Below are positions 15,733 through 23,571 of a stretch of 42,023 nucleotides of DNA, one piece after another. This stretch comes from Acidimicrobiales bacterium (GTDB taxonomy: Bacteria; Actinomycetota; Acidimicrobiia; Acidimicrobiales; SHLQ01): the NCBI GenBank assembly GCA_004282895.1, contig SHLQ01000007.1:1-42023 (forward strand). Reading direction: 5' to 3'. The position numbers and the translations under genes were made by a program. Position 1 is the stretch's first letter; the number at the start of each line of letters is the position of its first letter. The notes below the pieces were generated by a model. That model was given only the letters and a program-made list of their open reading frames with translations, ran no database searches and had not been told where the DNA came from.

Positions 15733-16809
15733 GTGGGCAGCGAGATTGCAGTTACAGAGGTGCTTGATGAATGGCGACTGTTCATCGATGCAACCGATGA
15801 ACCGGCGGCATTTGATTCGATCGAGCTGTCGCGTGTTGCCGGGCGTGTCCTCGAGAGCGCCCGTTCGCTTCAGCGCACCCTGGATCCGATCGATCCCCGA
15901 TCCGAGCACGCCCGTGCTGCGGAGAACAGCACGTTGGCTGCGGAACGTTTGAGCATCGAGGTGCTTGGGGCACAGCTTGCCGAAAACGACGCCAGCATTC
16001 GTTCTCTGTCGTTGCAGTCCTTCAACGCCTTGATGGCGGCAGGTGACAGTCTGCAGCTGGCGATGGCAGAGGACGACGAGGCCGCGTCGCCGGTCCCGAT
16101 CGATCTGACCACGAGCGTCCCCCTGGACACCGACATTCACCTCGACGAGCCCATCGACCTTCGCGAGGAGTCGCAGATTCTCTCTGCTGTGAAACCTGCG
16201 CTCGAGGTTGATGGAGCGGCTCTCCGGCGAGCTGTCTCCAGCGGCGCGGATCTCCCTCCCGTTGAGACGTCCGACGTCGATGACGCACCATCAGCTGGCG
16301 ATCCGCCGGACGATCCTGCCATCGACCTGGTTATCGAGAGCACAATCGACGACCTCACCATTGAGCCCGATCCCATGGAGATCATCGAAGAGTCAACCGC
16401 GGAGGATGAACCGACCGCCGCCGCGATCGAGCCGGACGTCACGCTTGAAGCCACGCCGATCGAAGTCAAGCGCGATGAGTTTCCGCGCGATGTCTTGGCG
16501 GAGGAGTTCGACGACGAGCCGATCGAATTAGCGGAGGATCTCCGCTACGGGGGACGCCAAGACGGCCGCATCCGTCGAGCTCGCAAGAAGGATGAACGAA
16601 TCATGCGGGTCCAGGCGTTGCGAGCTGAACGCGAAGTGGTGCGACGAAACCACATGGAACGGCTGGCGGCCGGGCACGAGGTGACGGTCCGCTCCCGCTC
16701 TCGGTTGTTCCTCCGGACGATCAACGCGATTCTGGTCGGCACCGTAATGGTGGGAGTTGTCATCGGCGGGGCGCTTCTCGCTGCGTTCGTCTCCAGAACC
16801 TGGTTCTAA
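15733..16809 (+). CDS. Acidic tail-anchored membrane protein of unknown function
   Basis: I do not recognise this 358-residue protein. Residues 1-115 are helical (VLDEWRLFIDA, LSRVAGRVLESARSL). Residues 115-260 are very acidic, Pro-rich and low-complexity. Residues 270-330 are strongly basic (RRARKKDERIMR, RSRSRLFLR). A single transmembrane helix ends the chain (about 333-355), leaving only three residues outside. This makes it a tail-anchored protein with a cytoplasmic body. GTG at 15733 has AAAGGGA 4 bases upstream. Its stop overlaps that of convergent prmA by 3 bases. The helical N-terminal domain could mediate protein contacts; no catalytic motif is seen. Confidence 0.75.
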   Translation: MGSEIAVTEVLDEWRLFIDATDEPAAFDSIELSRVAGRVLESARSLQRTLDPIDPRSEHARAAENSTLAAERLSIEVLGAQLAENDASIRSLSLQSFNALMAAGDSLQLAMAEDDEAASPVPIDLTTSVPLDTDIHLDEPIDLREESQILSAVKPALEVDGAALRRAVSSGADLPPVETSDVDDAPSAGDPPDDPAIDLVIESTIDDLTIEPDPMEIIEESTAEDEPTAAAIEPDVTLEATPIEVKRDEFPRDVLAEEFDDEPIELAEDLRYGGRQDGRIRRARKKDERIMRVQALRAEREVVRRNHMERLAAGHEVTVRSRSRLFLRTINAILVGTVMVGVVIGGALLAAFVSRTWF

Positions 16810-17612
16810 CCGGATCGTTCCAACCGGAGACACACCCACTCGTCTCGCATGGTTTCGCGGGCCGTCGTATGCCGGGGGTAGAGGGATCTGGCCCTGTCCA
16901 CCTGCCGAGCGAGGATGCCGGAAAGCACAACGACATCAACGTCCTGCAGGTCATCCGCTATGAAACGGTGTTGATCTATTGTGACGTTCACCACCGCGAG
17001 GTCGGCGACCGCCGCCAGTTCCGGTGTCACCGGACCCGACTCAAGCGATACCCGATCGGAGAGCGCGTTGGTGGCGATGTTGGCGCGGGCCTGAGCAATC
17101 GCCACGTCCGAGAGATCGCATGCGTCGACGGTCGCGCCGAGGGTCGCGGCCGCGATCGCCAGCACACCGGTGCCGGTTCCGACGTCGAGGACCCGACGAC
17201 CGTCGAGCTCGCTCGTGTGCAACTCCTCGAGGACCAGCCGACTTGTGGGGTGTCGTCCATGGCCAAATGCAGCGCCGGGATCGATGATCAGGTCGATGAG
17301 ATCTATTCCCGGCCCGACCGGCTCGTGCCACGGCGTTCGTATGTGCCATGGTCCCAACTCGAGTGGGCGCAACCCCTCGCGCTGACTCTCGATCCAGTCC
17401 GGCTCGACCGCCACGACGCGCATGGACCGAGGCGCGAGGGCGGACATCATCGTTGTTGCCGCTTCAGCGGATTCGAATCCGGCATGGAGCTCAGTTTCTC
17501 CGTCGTCCGGTGACTCGTGCTCGCCCACCGCCAGCGCCCCGCCGTCAAACAACAGAAGCGACACGAACTCCGCGTCCGACGGCGTGGTTCGAATGATGAG
17601 CATCGTATTCAT
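16806..17612 (-). CDS. prmA: Ribosomal protein L11 methyltransferase
   Basis: PrmA uses S-adenosylmethionine to methylate ribosomal protein L11 in the cytoplasm. The 268-residue protein has an N-terminal substrate-recognition domain (about 1-100), then the PrmA signature AFGHGRHPTSRLVLEEL (usually FGTGxHPTT), the SAM-binding motif I VLDVGTGTGVLAIAA and an acidic motif II (DACDLSD). The catalytic-loop equivalent of NIL reads VVNVTIDQHR here rather than ANIL, a deviation worth noting, so it may be a PrmA-like methyltransferase with another target. ATG at 17612 is preferred over the longer frame. It is divergent from gnd. Confidence 0.82.
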   Translation of the reverse strand: MNTMLIIRTTPSDAEFVSLLLFDGGALAVGEHESPDDGETELHAGFESAEAATTMMSALAPRSMRVVAVEPDWIESQREGLRPLELGPWHIRTPWHEPVGPGIDLIDLIIDPGAAFGHGRHPTSRLVLEELHTSELDGRRVLDVGTGTGVLAIAAATLGATVDACDLSDVAIAQARANIATNALSDRVSLESGPVTPELAAVADLAVVNVTIDQHRFIADDLQDVDVVVLSGILARQVDRARSLYPRHTTARETMRDEWVCLRLERSG

Positions 17613-17652
17613 GAGGATCCCATCATGGCCGATCGGCACAATCGGGTCCGCG

Positions 17653-17658
17653 TAGATT
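17653..17658 (+). promoter_or_regulatory. -10 element (TAGATT) of the gnd-zwf-pgl operon
   Basis: TAGATT is placed to start a transcript near 17665, leaving a leader of about 28 bases that contains the AAGGAG ribosome-binding site at 17682-17687. No clear -35 is visible. Confidence 0.35.
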
Positions 17659-17692
17659 GGTTGGCGGCGGAACCTTCGAACAAGGAGTGAGC

Positions 17693-18706
17693 ATGCAGGT
17701 TGGAATGGTCGGCATCGGTCGCATGGGCCAAGGTCTCATCAAACGGCTGCTGCGCGACGGCCACACCGCGGTGGCGTACGACATCAATCCCGAACCGGTC
17801 GACGAAATTGCCAAGGAGGGAGCGGTGCCGACGCACACACTCGAGGAGTTCGCGGCCGCACTGGAAACGCCTCGCGTGGCCTGGGTGATGGTGCCCGCGG
17901 CGTATGCCGGTTCGACCGTGGACAAGGTGGCGGAGCACTTCGAGGAAGGCGACATCATCATCGACGGCGGCAACTCGATGTGGCAGGACGATGTGGACAA
18001 AGCGGCGGAGCTGTCCGAGCGCGGCATCCACTATGTGGACATCGGAACCTCGGGAGGGGTGTTCGGGTTGGAGCGGGGGTTCTCGCTCATGATCGGTGGA
18101 GAGGATGACGTCATCGAACACCTCTCTCCGGTCTTTGACACGCTGGCGCCCGGAGTGGCGGCGGCCGAGCGGTCCTTGGATGACGGCGGTCCTCTTCGAC
18201 CGGGTGAGCCGGGCTGGCTGCACTGCGGCCCCAACGGTGCCGGCCATTTCGTGAAGATGGTCCACAACGGGGTTGAATACGGGATGATGGCCGCAGTCGC
18301 AGAGGGCCTGGCCATAATCAAGGCCGCAGGCGCCGGTCTGGAATCGCGCGAGGTCGACGCGGAGACCACTCCACTTCGGAACCCGCAGTACTACCAATAT
18401 GACATCGACCCGGCCGCCGTCGCCGAGGTATGGCGACGCGGTTCCGTCGTCAGCTCGTGGCTCATCGACCTGACCGCGCAGGCCATGGCAATCGACCCAG
18501 CTCTCGATGAGTTCGAGGGTCGCGTGTCCGACTCCGGTGAGGGGCGCTGGACCGTGCAGGCCGCAATCGAGCTCGGCATTCCCGCACACACGATCGCCTC
18601 CTCGTTGTTCGAGCGATTTGCCAGCCGCGACCGGGATGAGTTCGCCAACAAGGTGTTGTCCGCCATGCGCAAGGGCTTTGGCGGGCACCACGAGAAGAAG
18701 GGCTAG
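17693..18706 (+). CDS. gnd: 6-phosphogluconate dehydrogenase (decarboxylating), short type
   Basis: Gnd oxidatively decarboxylates 6-phosphogluconate to ribulose 5-phosphate in the oxidative pentose-phosphate pathway. At 337 residues it is of the short (GndA/YqeC-like) type, not the 470-residue type. Visible motifs are the Rossmann loop [31 protein letters not shown] and [21 protein letters not shown] with the catalytic Lys. Short forms are often NAD-dependent; the coenzyme was not established here. ATG at 17693 has AAGGAG 5 bases upstream. It is the first gene of gnd-zwf-pgl; zwf starts 3 bases after the stop. Confidence 0.95.
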   Translation: MQVGMVGIGRMGQGLIKRLLRDGHTAVAYDINPEPVDEIAKEGAVPTHTLEEFAAALETPRVAWVMVPAAYAGSTVDKVAEHFEEGDIIIDGGNSMWQDDVDKAAELSERGIHYVDIGTSGGVFGLERGFSLMIGGEDDVIEHLSPVFDTLAPGVAAAERSLDDGGPLRPGEPGWLHCGPNGAGHFVKMVHNGVEYGMMAAVAEGLAIIKAAGAGLESREVDAETTPLRNPQYYQYDIDPAAVAEVWRRGSVVSSWLIDLTAQAMAIDPALDEFEGRVSDSGEGRWTVQAAIELGIPAHTIASSLFERFASRDRDEFANKVLSAMRKGFGGHHEKKG

Positions 18707-18708
18707 CG

Positions 18709-20100
18709 ATGACTACAGCGGCTCCCGCGGACGCCTTCCTCCTGTTCGGCGCGTCCGGAGACTTGGCGCGCAAGAAACTCTTCCCTGCGCTCTACGAGCT
18801 GACGAGGGAAGACCGTCTCGAAATTCCCGTCGTCGGCATTGCCCGCAGCGAGTGGAGCGACGCCGATCTGTGCGACCGAGCGCGGGAATCGATCCACGAG
18901 CAGGTCGAAGACCCCGACCCCGCCGTACTCGATCGCCTGTGCGCCCGGCTGCGATACATCTCCGGCGACTACACCGACACCTCGACGTGGACGAAGGTTT
19001 CAGAGCTGACCGAGGGGGCGCAGGTTCCGGTGTCTTTTCTTGCGATTCCTCCCTTCCTGTTTGATGACGTCGTGGAGGGAATGTCGAGCGTGGGCATGAC
19101 CGCCAGCGGCCGTGTGGTCGTGGAGAAGCCGTTCGGTCGGGATCTTGCCAGCGCACGGGAACTGAACGACACGCTCTCCGGCCACCTTCGGGAGTCGCAG
19201 ATCTTCCGCATCGACCACTTCCTCGGCAAGGAACCGGTACAGAACCTGATGGTGTTCCGCTTCGCGAACTCCATGCTCGAACCAATCTGGAATCGGCACC
19301 ACGTCGAATCGGTCACCATCACCATGGCCGAAGCCTTCGGACTCGAAGGTCGAGGAGCGTTCTATGACGAGGTCGGCGCCATCCGCGATGTTGTCCAGAA
19401 TCACCTGCTTCAGATCGTCGCCCTCATGGCGATGGAACCGCCATCAACGAAGGACCCTCGGGCCCTGCGCGACGAGAAGGTGAAGGTCTTCCGAGCCATG
19501 AAGCCGCTCGATCCCGAGCTGGTCGTCCGAGGTCAGGTCGAGGGGTACCTCGACGAGAAGGGCGTGGCCGAGAACTCCGACACGGAAACCTTCGTCGCCA
19601 TGCAACTGGAGATCGATTCCTGGCGTTGGGCCGGCGTGCCGTTCTACATCCGGGCCGGCAAGTCGATGGCCAAGACCGTCACCGAGGCCATGATCGAGTT
19701 CAAACAACCGCCGCGTATGTTGTTTTCGGAGGACAACTACTGCCCGGAGCCGAACCGGCTTCGCTTCCGAATGAAACCGGACAACATGATCAACCTGTCG
19801 ATGCAGGCGAAAGTGCCCGGGCTCGCGATGGTCAGCCGTGACGTCGACCTCGACGTGGACTACCACACCGAGCTGGGCGGCGAGGGCCCCGATGCCTATG
19901 AGCGGCTCATCGCCGATGCGCTCATCGGCGACGAACGGCTCTTCGCTCGCCAGGACGGCGTCGAGGAGGCCTGGCGAATCGTCGATCCCTTGTTGAGCCC
20001 AATGAAGCCGGTCGAGCGGTATGCGGCCGGATCCTGGGGGCCACTCGACGCCGATCGCGTCGCACCGCTGCCGCAGCACCTCGTCGACAATGCAACTTGA
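18709..20100 (+). CDS. zwf: Glucose-6-phosphate 1-dehydrogenase
   Basis: Zwf oxidises glucose 6-phosphate to 6-phosphogluconolactone, making NADPH. The 463-residue protein carries the N-terminal coenzyme motif [21 protein letters not shown] and the catalytic signature [22 protein letters not shown] lies between, and [13 protein letters not shown] lies in the C-terminal domain. It starts 3 bases after gnd and its end overlaps pgl by 11 bases, so the three enzymes are translated together. No opcA is next to it, unlike in many actinobacteria. Confidence 0.97.
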   Translation: MTTAAPADAFLLFGASGDLARKKLFPALYELTREDRLEIPVVGIARSEWSDADLCDRARESIHEQVEDPDPAVLDRLCARLRYISGDYTDTSTWTKVSELTEGAQVPVSFLAIPPFLFDDVVEGMSSVGMTASGRVVVEKPFGRDLASARELNDTLSGHLRESQIFRIDHFLGKEPVQNLMVFRFANSMLEPIWNRHHVESVTITMAEAFGLEGRGAFYDEVGAIRDVVQNHLLQIVALMAMEPPSTKDPRALRDEKVKVFRAMKPLDPELVVRGQVEGYLDEKGVAENSDTETFVAMQLEIDSWRWAGVPFYIRAGKSMAKTVTEAMIEFKQPPRMLFSEDNYCPEPNRLRFRMKPDNMINLSMQAKVPGLAMVSRDVDLDVDYHTELGGEGPDAYERLIADALIGDERLFARQDGVEEAWRIVDPLLSPMKPVERYAAGSWGPLDADRVAPLPQHLVDNAT

Positions 20101-20782
20101 GGTTCTTCCCGACCGGGAAGCGCTGGCGGAACGATCGGCCGACTTCGTGGCCGAGGCGGCGGGAAGAGCCATCGCCGAACGGGGTCAGTTCGTCTTTGCA
20201 GTCTCCGGCGGCTCGACCCCGCGACGGCTGCTGGAACTTCTACGGGACCGTGACGACATCGAATGGAATCGCACCCACCTCTTCCAGGTGGACGAGCGGG
20301 TCGCGCCCGACGGGCATTCGGACCGAAACGCGACCATGTTGTCGGAGGCGCTCCTCACACCGGAGTTCGTCGCCGTCCACAAGCTCGCCGGGCTCTGGTT
20401 GATGCCCGTTAGCGACCCCGATCTCATTGCCGGCGCCAACCGCTACGCCGCCACGATGGACGACGTCACCGGCTCGCCGGTGGTCTTCGATCTCATCCAA
20501 CTGGGGTTGGGCGATGATGGTCACACGGCATCGTTGGTGCCAGAAGATCCGATACTCGACGTCGTTGATCACGATGTTTCGGTGACGGCCGAGTACAACG
20601 GTCGTCGGAGGATGTCGTTCACCTGGCCCGTACTCGATCGGGCAAAGGAACAGCTATGGGTGGTCGCGGGTGAATCCAAGCGGGAGGCGCTCGCCCGCTA
20701 CCTGGCCAACGATCCGCAGATTCCCGCGACGCTGCCCACACAGGCACGAGCACGGGTTCTGGTCGACACATCGGCCCGGTAG
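20090..20782 (+). CDS. pgl: 6-phosphogluconolactonase
   Basis: Pgl hydrolyses 6-phosphogluconolactone, linking zwf and gnd. The 230-residue protein belongs to the SOL/DevB type, shown by [16 protein letters not shown], the [14 protein letters not shown] motif and [17 protein letters not shown] at 20090 overlaps the last 11 bases of zwf; the longer frame would extend into zwf in another reading frame. The whole oxidative branch is therefore a single operon. Confidence 0.95.
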   Translation: MQLEVLPDREALAERSADFVAEAAGRAIAERGQFVFAVSGGSTPRRLLELLRDRDDIEWNRTHLFQVDERVAPDGHSDRNATMLSEALLTPEFVAVHKLAGLWLMPVSDPDLIAGANRYAATMDDVTGSPVVFDLIQLGLGDDGHTASLVPEDPILDVVDHDVSVTAEYNGRRRMSFTWPVLDRAKEQLWVVAGESKREALARYLANDPQIPATLPTQARARVLVDTSAR

Positions 20783-20791
20783 CTCGTGGCC

Positions 20792-20797
20792 TAGCGT
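20792..20797 (+). promoter_or_regulatory. -10 element (TAGCGT) of a leaderless Nudix mRNA
   Basis: TAGCGT is followed by GATCAT and the GTG at 20804, so the transcript likely starts at the start codon, independent of the pgl operon. Confidence 0.4.
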
Positions 20798-20803
20798 GAT
20801 CAT

Positions 20804-21622
20804 GTGAGCAGCTTCCAACGCGTCTGGGCCGACGGCGATCCAACCGAGGTACCGGTCCGCAGTGCAGCGACCCTGATGGTCGTCGCCGATCGCCCCGAAC
20901 TTGAAGTGTTGCTGGTCCAGCGCACCCCACGTATGGCGTTCGGCGCGGGCGCGTGGGTCTTCCCCGGTGGGCGGGTTGATGAAACCGATAAAGAGTTCGG
21001 GTCGGTGGTCGATGGGCTTACTGATGAACAAGCGTCAACCATGCTCGATCTATCCGAGGGCGGCCTGGCGTGGTGGCTCGCAGCCGTGCGCGAAACTGCC
21101 GAAGAAGCAGGGCTCGTCCTGGCGTGTGCATCATGCACAGCCGAGCAGCTCTCGGTGGTACGGACGGCGGCGGCGAGAGACGATGAAGAGTTCTTCGACG
21201 CGCTGTCAGCACACCAACTACGACTGGATCTGAGCGCGGTCCACGAGGTCGCCCGGTTCGTCACACCGGTGGGACCACCTCGGCGGTTCGACACCCGGTT
21301 CTTTGTGGCCGAGGCACCGCCCGGTCAGGAGGTCCGCCATGACCCGAAGGAACTCGATGACGCGAAATGGTTTCGACCGGCCGACGCGATGGATCTGTGG
21401 CGCTCCGGTGAACTGGAGATGATGTCGGTCACGTATCGGATGCTGGCCTGCCTCGGCCGGTACCCCTCTGTGTCGAGTCTGATGGAAACTGCCGCCGGTC
21501 GCCCTGACCCGAAACGCGTGCGGGTCAACGATCCGGCCGGAGCGTACGAAGTGCTGCTCCCCGGTGAACCCGGATACGAACAAGCCGAACTCGAGGTCGA
21601 GCACGGATGGGTTCGGATCTAG
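20804..21622 (+). CDS. Nudix hydrolase with an interrupted Nudix box
   Basis: The 272-residue protein hydrolyses nucleoside diphosphate-linked substrates in the cytoplasm, most like the NUDT19/RP2-type branch. The Nudix box is split: GGRVDETD near residue 55 is separated by about 35 residues from RETAEEAGL near residue 97, which holds the metal-binding Glu residues. This insertion is known in the NUDT19-like group. The C-terminal region (FVTPVGPPRRFDTRFFVAE) also matches that group. GTG at 20804 follows a -10 hexamer at six bases. Substrate unknown, though CoA derivatives are typical of the branch. Confidence 0.85.
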   Translation: MSSFQRVWADGDPTEVPVRSAATLMVVADRPELEVLLVQRTPRMAFGAGAWVFPGGRVDETDKEFGSVVDGLTDEQASTMLDLSEGGLAWWLAAVRETAEEAGLVLACASCTAEQLSVVRTAAARDDEEFFDALSAHQLRLDLSAVHEVARFVTPVGPPRRFDTRFFVAEAPPGQEVRHDPKELDDAKWFRPADAMDLWRSGELEMMSVTYRMLACLGRYPSVSSLMETAAGRPDPKRVRVNDPAGAYEVLLPGEPGYEQAELEVEHGWVRI

Positions 21623-21628
21623 AGGGTG

Positions 21629-22936
21629 CTACGCCGCTCGGCGTTGGGTGTGATGCGCCGGCGCTGCCAGCTGTTCGGCCGCCCGCTTTGCTTCGGCAGC
21701 CAGATGGGTGCGAGCCATTGCATCGAGGCTCGAGGCCAGGCCGAGCCACGCGTCCGCATCGCCAGGAAAACGATCGACATGCGCACGGTACGCCGCGACG
21801 GCGTCGGCGTTCTCGTCCAAACTGCGATGCAGGTCGCCAATTCGTCGATACAGCTGCAACCGTTCGATATCAGGGAAGAGCGCAACCGCGTTCTTGAACA
21901 GCGGAATGGCGCCCACGGCGTCGCCGCGTGCGACATGGGTCTGGGCCTGGCTGACCAGCATCTGGGAGCGAGCCCGATCATCTGACATGCGGTCACCGAT
22001 ACTCATGAACCGGTCTCGAATGTCCGAGCCGATTGCATGGGTGGTGCTTTGCATGTGGCGGGCGCGAGCATCGCCGATCTTGAGATGGCTCCCGTCGACA
22101 AAACGAAGGTAGAGCGGGTGCCGGTATCCGGATCGAGCCTTCGACGTCATCGTTTCTGTCTCCACTCCGACGCTGAACACTTCGGTCGGGTGTCGCTCGA
22201 TGATTTCGCCTCGTGGAAGCCGGTAGTGGATCAAGTCGCCCAGATGGAGCTCAACAGGTTGGTCTTGGCGGAAGACCGATCCTGCAACCGTGGCGATTCG
22301 GACGCGTTTCGGAACGACGTACGACGAGGGCACATCCGACGGCCGGGAGACCGGCCGGCGACGACTCAGCGGCGACTCCTGCACGATCTCTGCCTGGGGT
22401 GCGTATCGGCACAGCCGGTTGAAGAAATCCTCGTAGTTGTCGATCGTCTTGAAGACGCGAATGGAACGTCGACCGTCTGTCTTGATCCGAATTCGGGGAA
22501 CCGGGTGCAACTCGACGATGCGGGTTATCTGGTCGTAGAGCACGACTTGCTCTCGCCCAAATCGTCGCTGTACGAGTCGGTCGTTCTGCAGGATGTAGAC
22601 CCTCCACCCGGGCAGGCCAGCCAGCACGGCAATCACGACGATGACGAGACTGGTCGCAACCAAACGAAACGCAGCCTGGCCCGCAGATACATCCGGTACC
22701 CATATCCACACGACGGCTGGAATCATCGACATCCCGAGCAGTGCTCCCGACAGCCAGAACATCACCAGGCTGATCCGGAACGAGACGTCTGACCAGTACA
22801 GCTGGCCCCGATCGCTGAGTGCGTCGAACTGTTCGGCCCGACCGCGCATCAAGATGCGGCTGACATACCACGCCAGCGCGACGCCGACGGTGAGACATAC
22901 GACCGCCAGGACGACGATTGCGATGTTCGTCAGCAC
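21629..22936 (-). CDS. Membrane protein with PH-like and TPR segments
   Basis: The 435-residue protein has three transmembrane helices (about residues 3-25, 54-76 and 88-110). A region follows that resembles a bacterial PH-like domain (about 112-180, WRVYILQNDRLVQRRFG). A second beta-rich part comes next (about 210-290), and a C-terminal pair of TPR-like repeats (about 325-415, AQTHVARGDAVGAIPLFKNAVALFPD and RIGDLHRSLDENADAVAAYRAHV). No enzyme motif is seen. The TPR part probably binds partner proteins. The GTG start overlaps the end of a tiny upstream reading frame at 22930-23061, and the TPR gene at 23097 lies further upstream on the same strand. Confidence 0.75.
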   Translation of the reverse strand: MLTNIAIVVLAVVCLTVGVALAWYVSRILMRGRAEQFDALSDRGQLYWSDVSFRISLVMFWLSGALLGMSMIPAVVWIWVPDVSAGQAAFRLVATSLVIVVIAVLAGLPGWRVYILQNDRLVQRRFGREQVVLYDQITRIVELHPVPRIRIKTDGRRSIRVFKTIDNYEDFFNRLCRYAPQAEIVQESPLSRRRPVSRPSDVPSSYVVPKRVRIATVAGSVFRQDQPVELHLGDLIHYRLPRGEIIERHPTEVFSVGVETETMTSKARSGYRHPLYLRFVDGSHLKIGDARARHMQSTTHAIGSDIRDRFMSIGDRMSDDRARSQMLVSQAQTHVARGDAVGAIPLFKNAVALFPDIERLQLYRRIGDLHRSLDENADAVAAYRAHVDRFPGDADAWLGLASSLDAMARTHLAAEAKRAAEQLAAPAHHTQRRAA

Positions 22937-23061
22937 GAGTCACCGCCCACGTCGACGCGTGAGTGCCCGACGAGGATCGCGCGATCAATCGCCGGTGCGC
23001 GTCGCCCACTCTGCAGCAGATTCCACGACGCGCCAATGTCTTTTGTGGAGTCTTCGTTCAT
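22930..23061 (-). CDS. Possible 43-residue peptide overlapping the TPR-membrane gene start
   Basis: An open frame runs from ATG at 23061 to TGA at 22932-22930, starting 35 bases after the upstream TPR gene stop and overlapping the next gene's GTG by 7 bases. Codon third positions are about 70% G+C, as in the neighbours. The spacing of AAGG to the ATG is very tight. Nothing about its product is recognisable; it may simply couple the two flanking genes. Confidence 0.25.
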   Translation of the reverse strand: MNEDSTKDIGASWNLLQSGRRAPAIDRAILVGHSRVDVGGDSC

Positions 23062-23096
23062 ACCTTCTCATCTATCGGACGAGGAGGCCTTGGTAC

Positions 23097-23492
23097 TTAG
23101 ACCCGTTCGGCTTCAATCACGCGGAGTATGCGCTGACCCTGCTCGCTGTTCGGTTCTCGCTCGAGTCCTGCGTGAACCGCTGCCATTGCTTCGACCCATA
23201 CCGATGATCGAGGAAACGAATCGGCCCGGCCTTCGTAGACCAGTGCCGATGCGAGCTCGAATCGGAGCTCAGCGTCGTCGGGATCCATCTCGACCGCAGT
23301 CTCAAAGGCAACGACGGCATCAGCCAGCCGATTGTCTGCGACCAGAACACGGCCCCACGTGCGGTGCCCGTGTGATCCCATCGGATCGTCGGCGACAAGG
23401 TCGACGACATAGCCGGAGGCAGCCTTGAAGTCTCCTCTGTCTGCCGCCGACAATGCAGCAACGGTCCGATCTCTACGAAGGTCAATCTCCAT
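23097..23492 (-). CDS. Small TPR-repeat protein
   Basis: The 131-residue protein has two to three TPR-like helices (GDFKAASGYVVDLVADDP, NRLADAVVAFETAVEMDPDD, AELRFELASALVYEG) and no signal or membrane segment. It is probably a cytoplasmic scaffold. ATG at 23492 is preferred to GTG at 23498. It lies upstream of the membrane TPR protein at 21629, and the pair probably act together. Neither family nor target is known. Confidence 0.7.
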   Translation of the reverse strand: MEIDLRRDRTVAALSAADRGDFKAASGYVVDLVADDPMGSHGHRTWGRVLVADNRLADAVVAFETAVEMDPDDAELRFELASALVYEGRADSFPRSSVWVEAMAAVHAGLEREPNSEQGQRILRVIEAERV

Positions 23493-23571
23493 GACCACGA
23501 CTGTGTCATTCCGAGGCGCTCGGTGTTAGGGAAATCTGGCCTATTCAGGACTGGGTCTGACGCGGCAATTC

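Noticed and set aside
22937-23096. tRNA or small RNA gene in this gap
   Set aside because: No cloverleaf, CCA end or terminator is visible. A short open frame fits the gap better.
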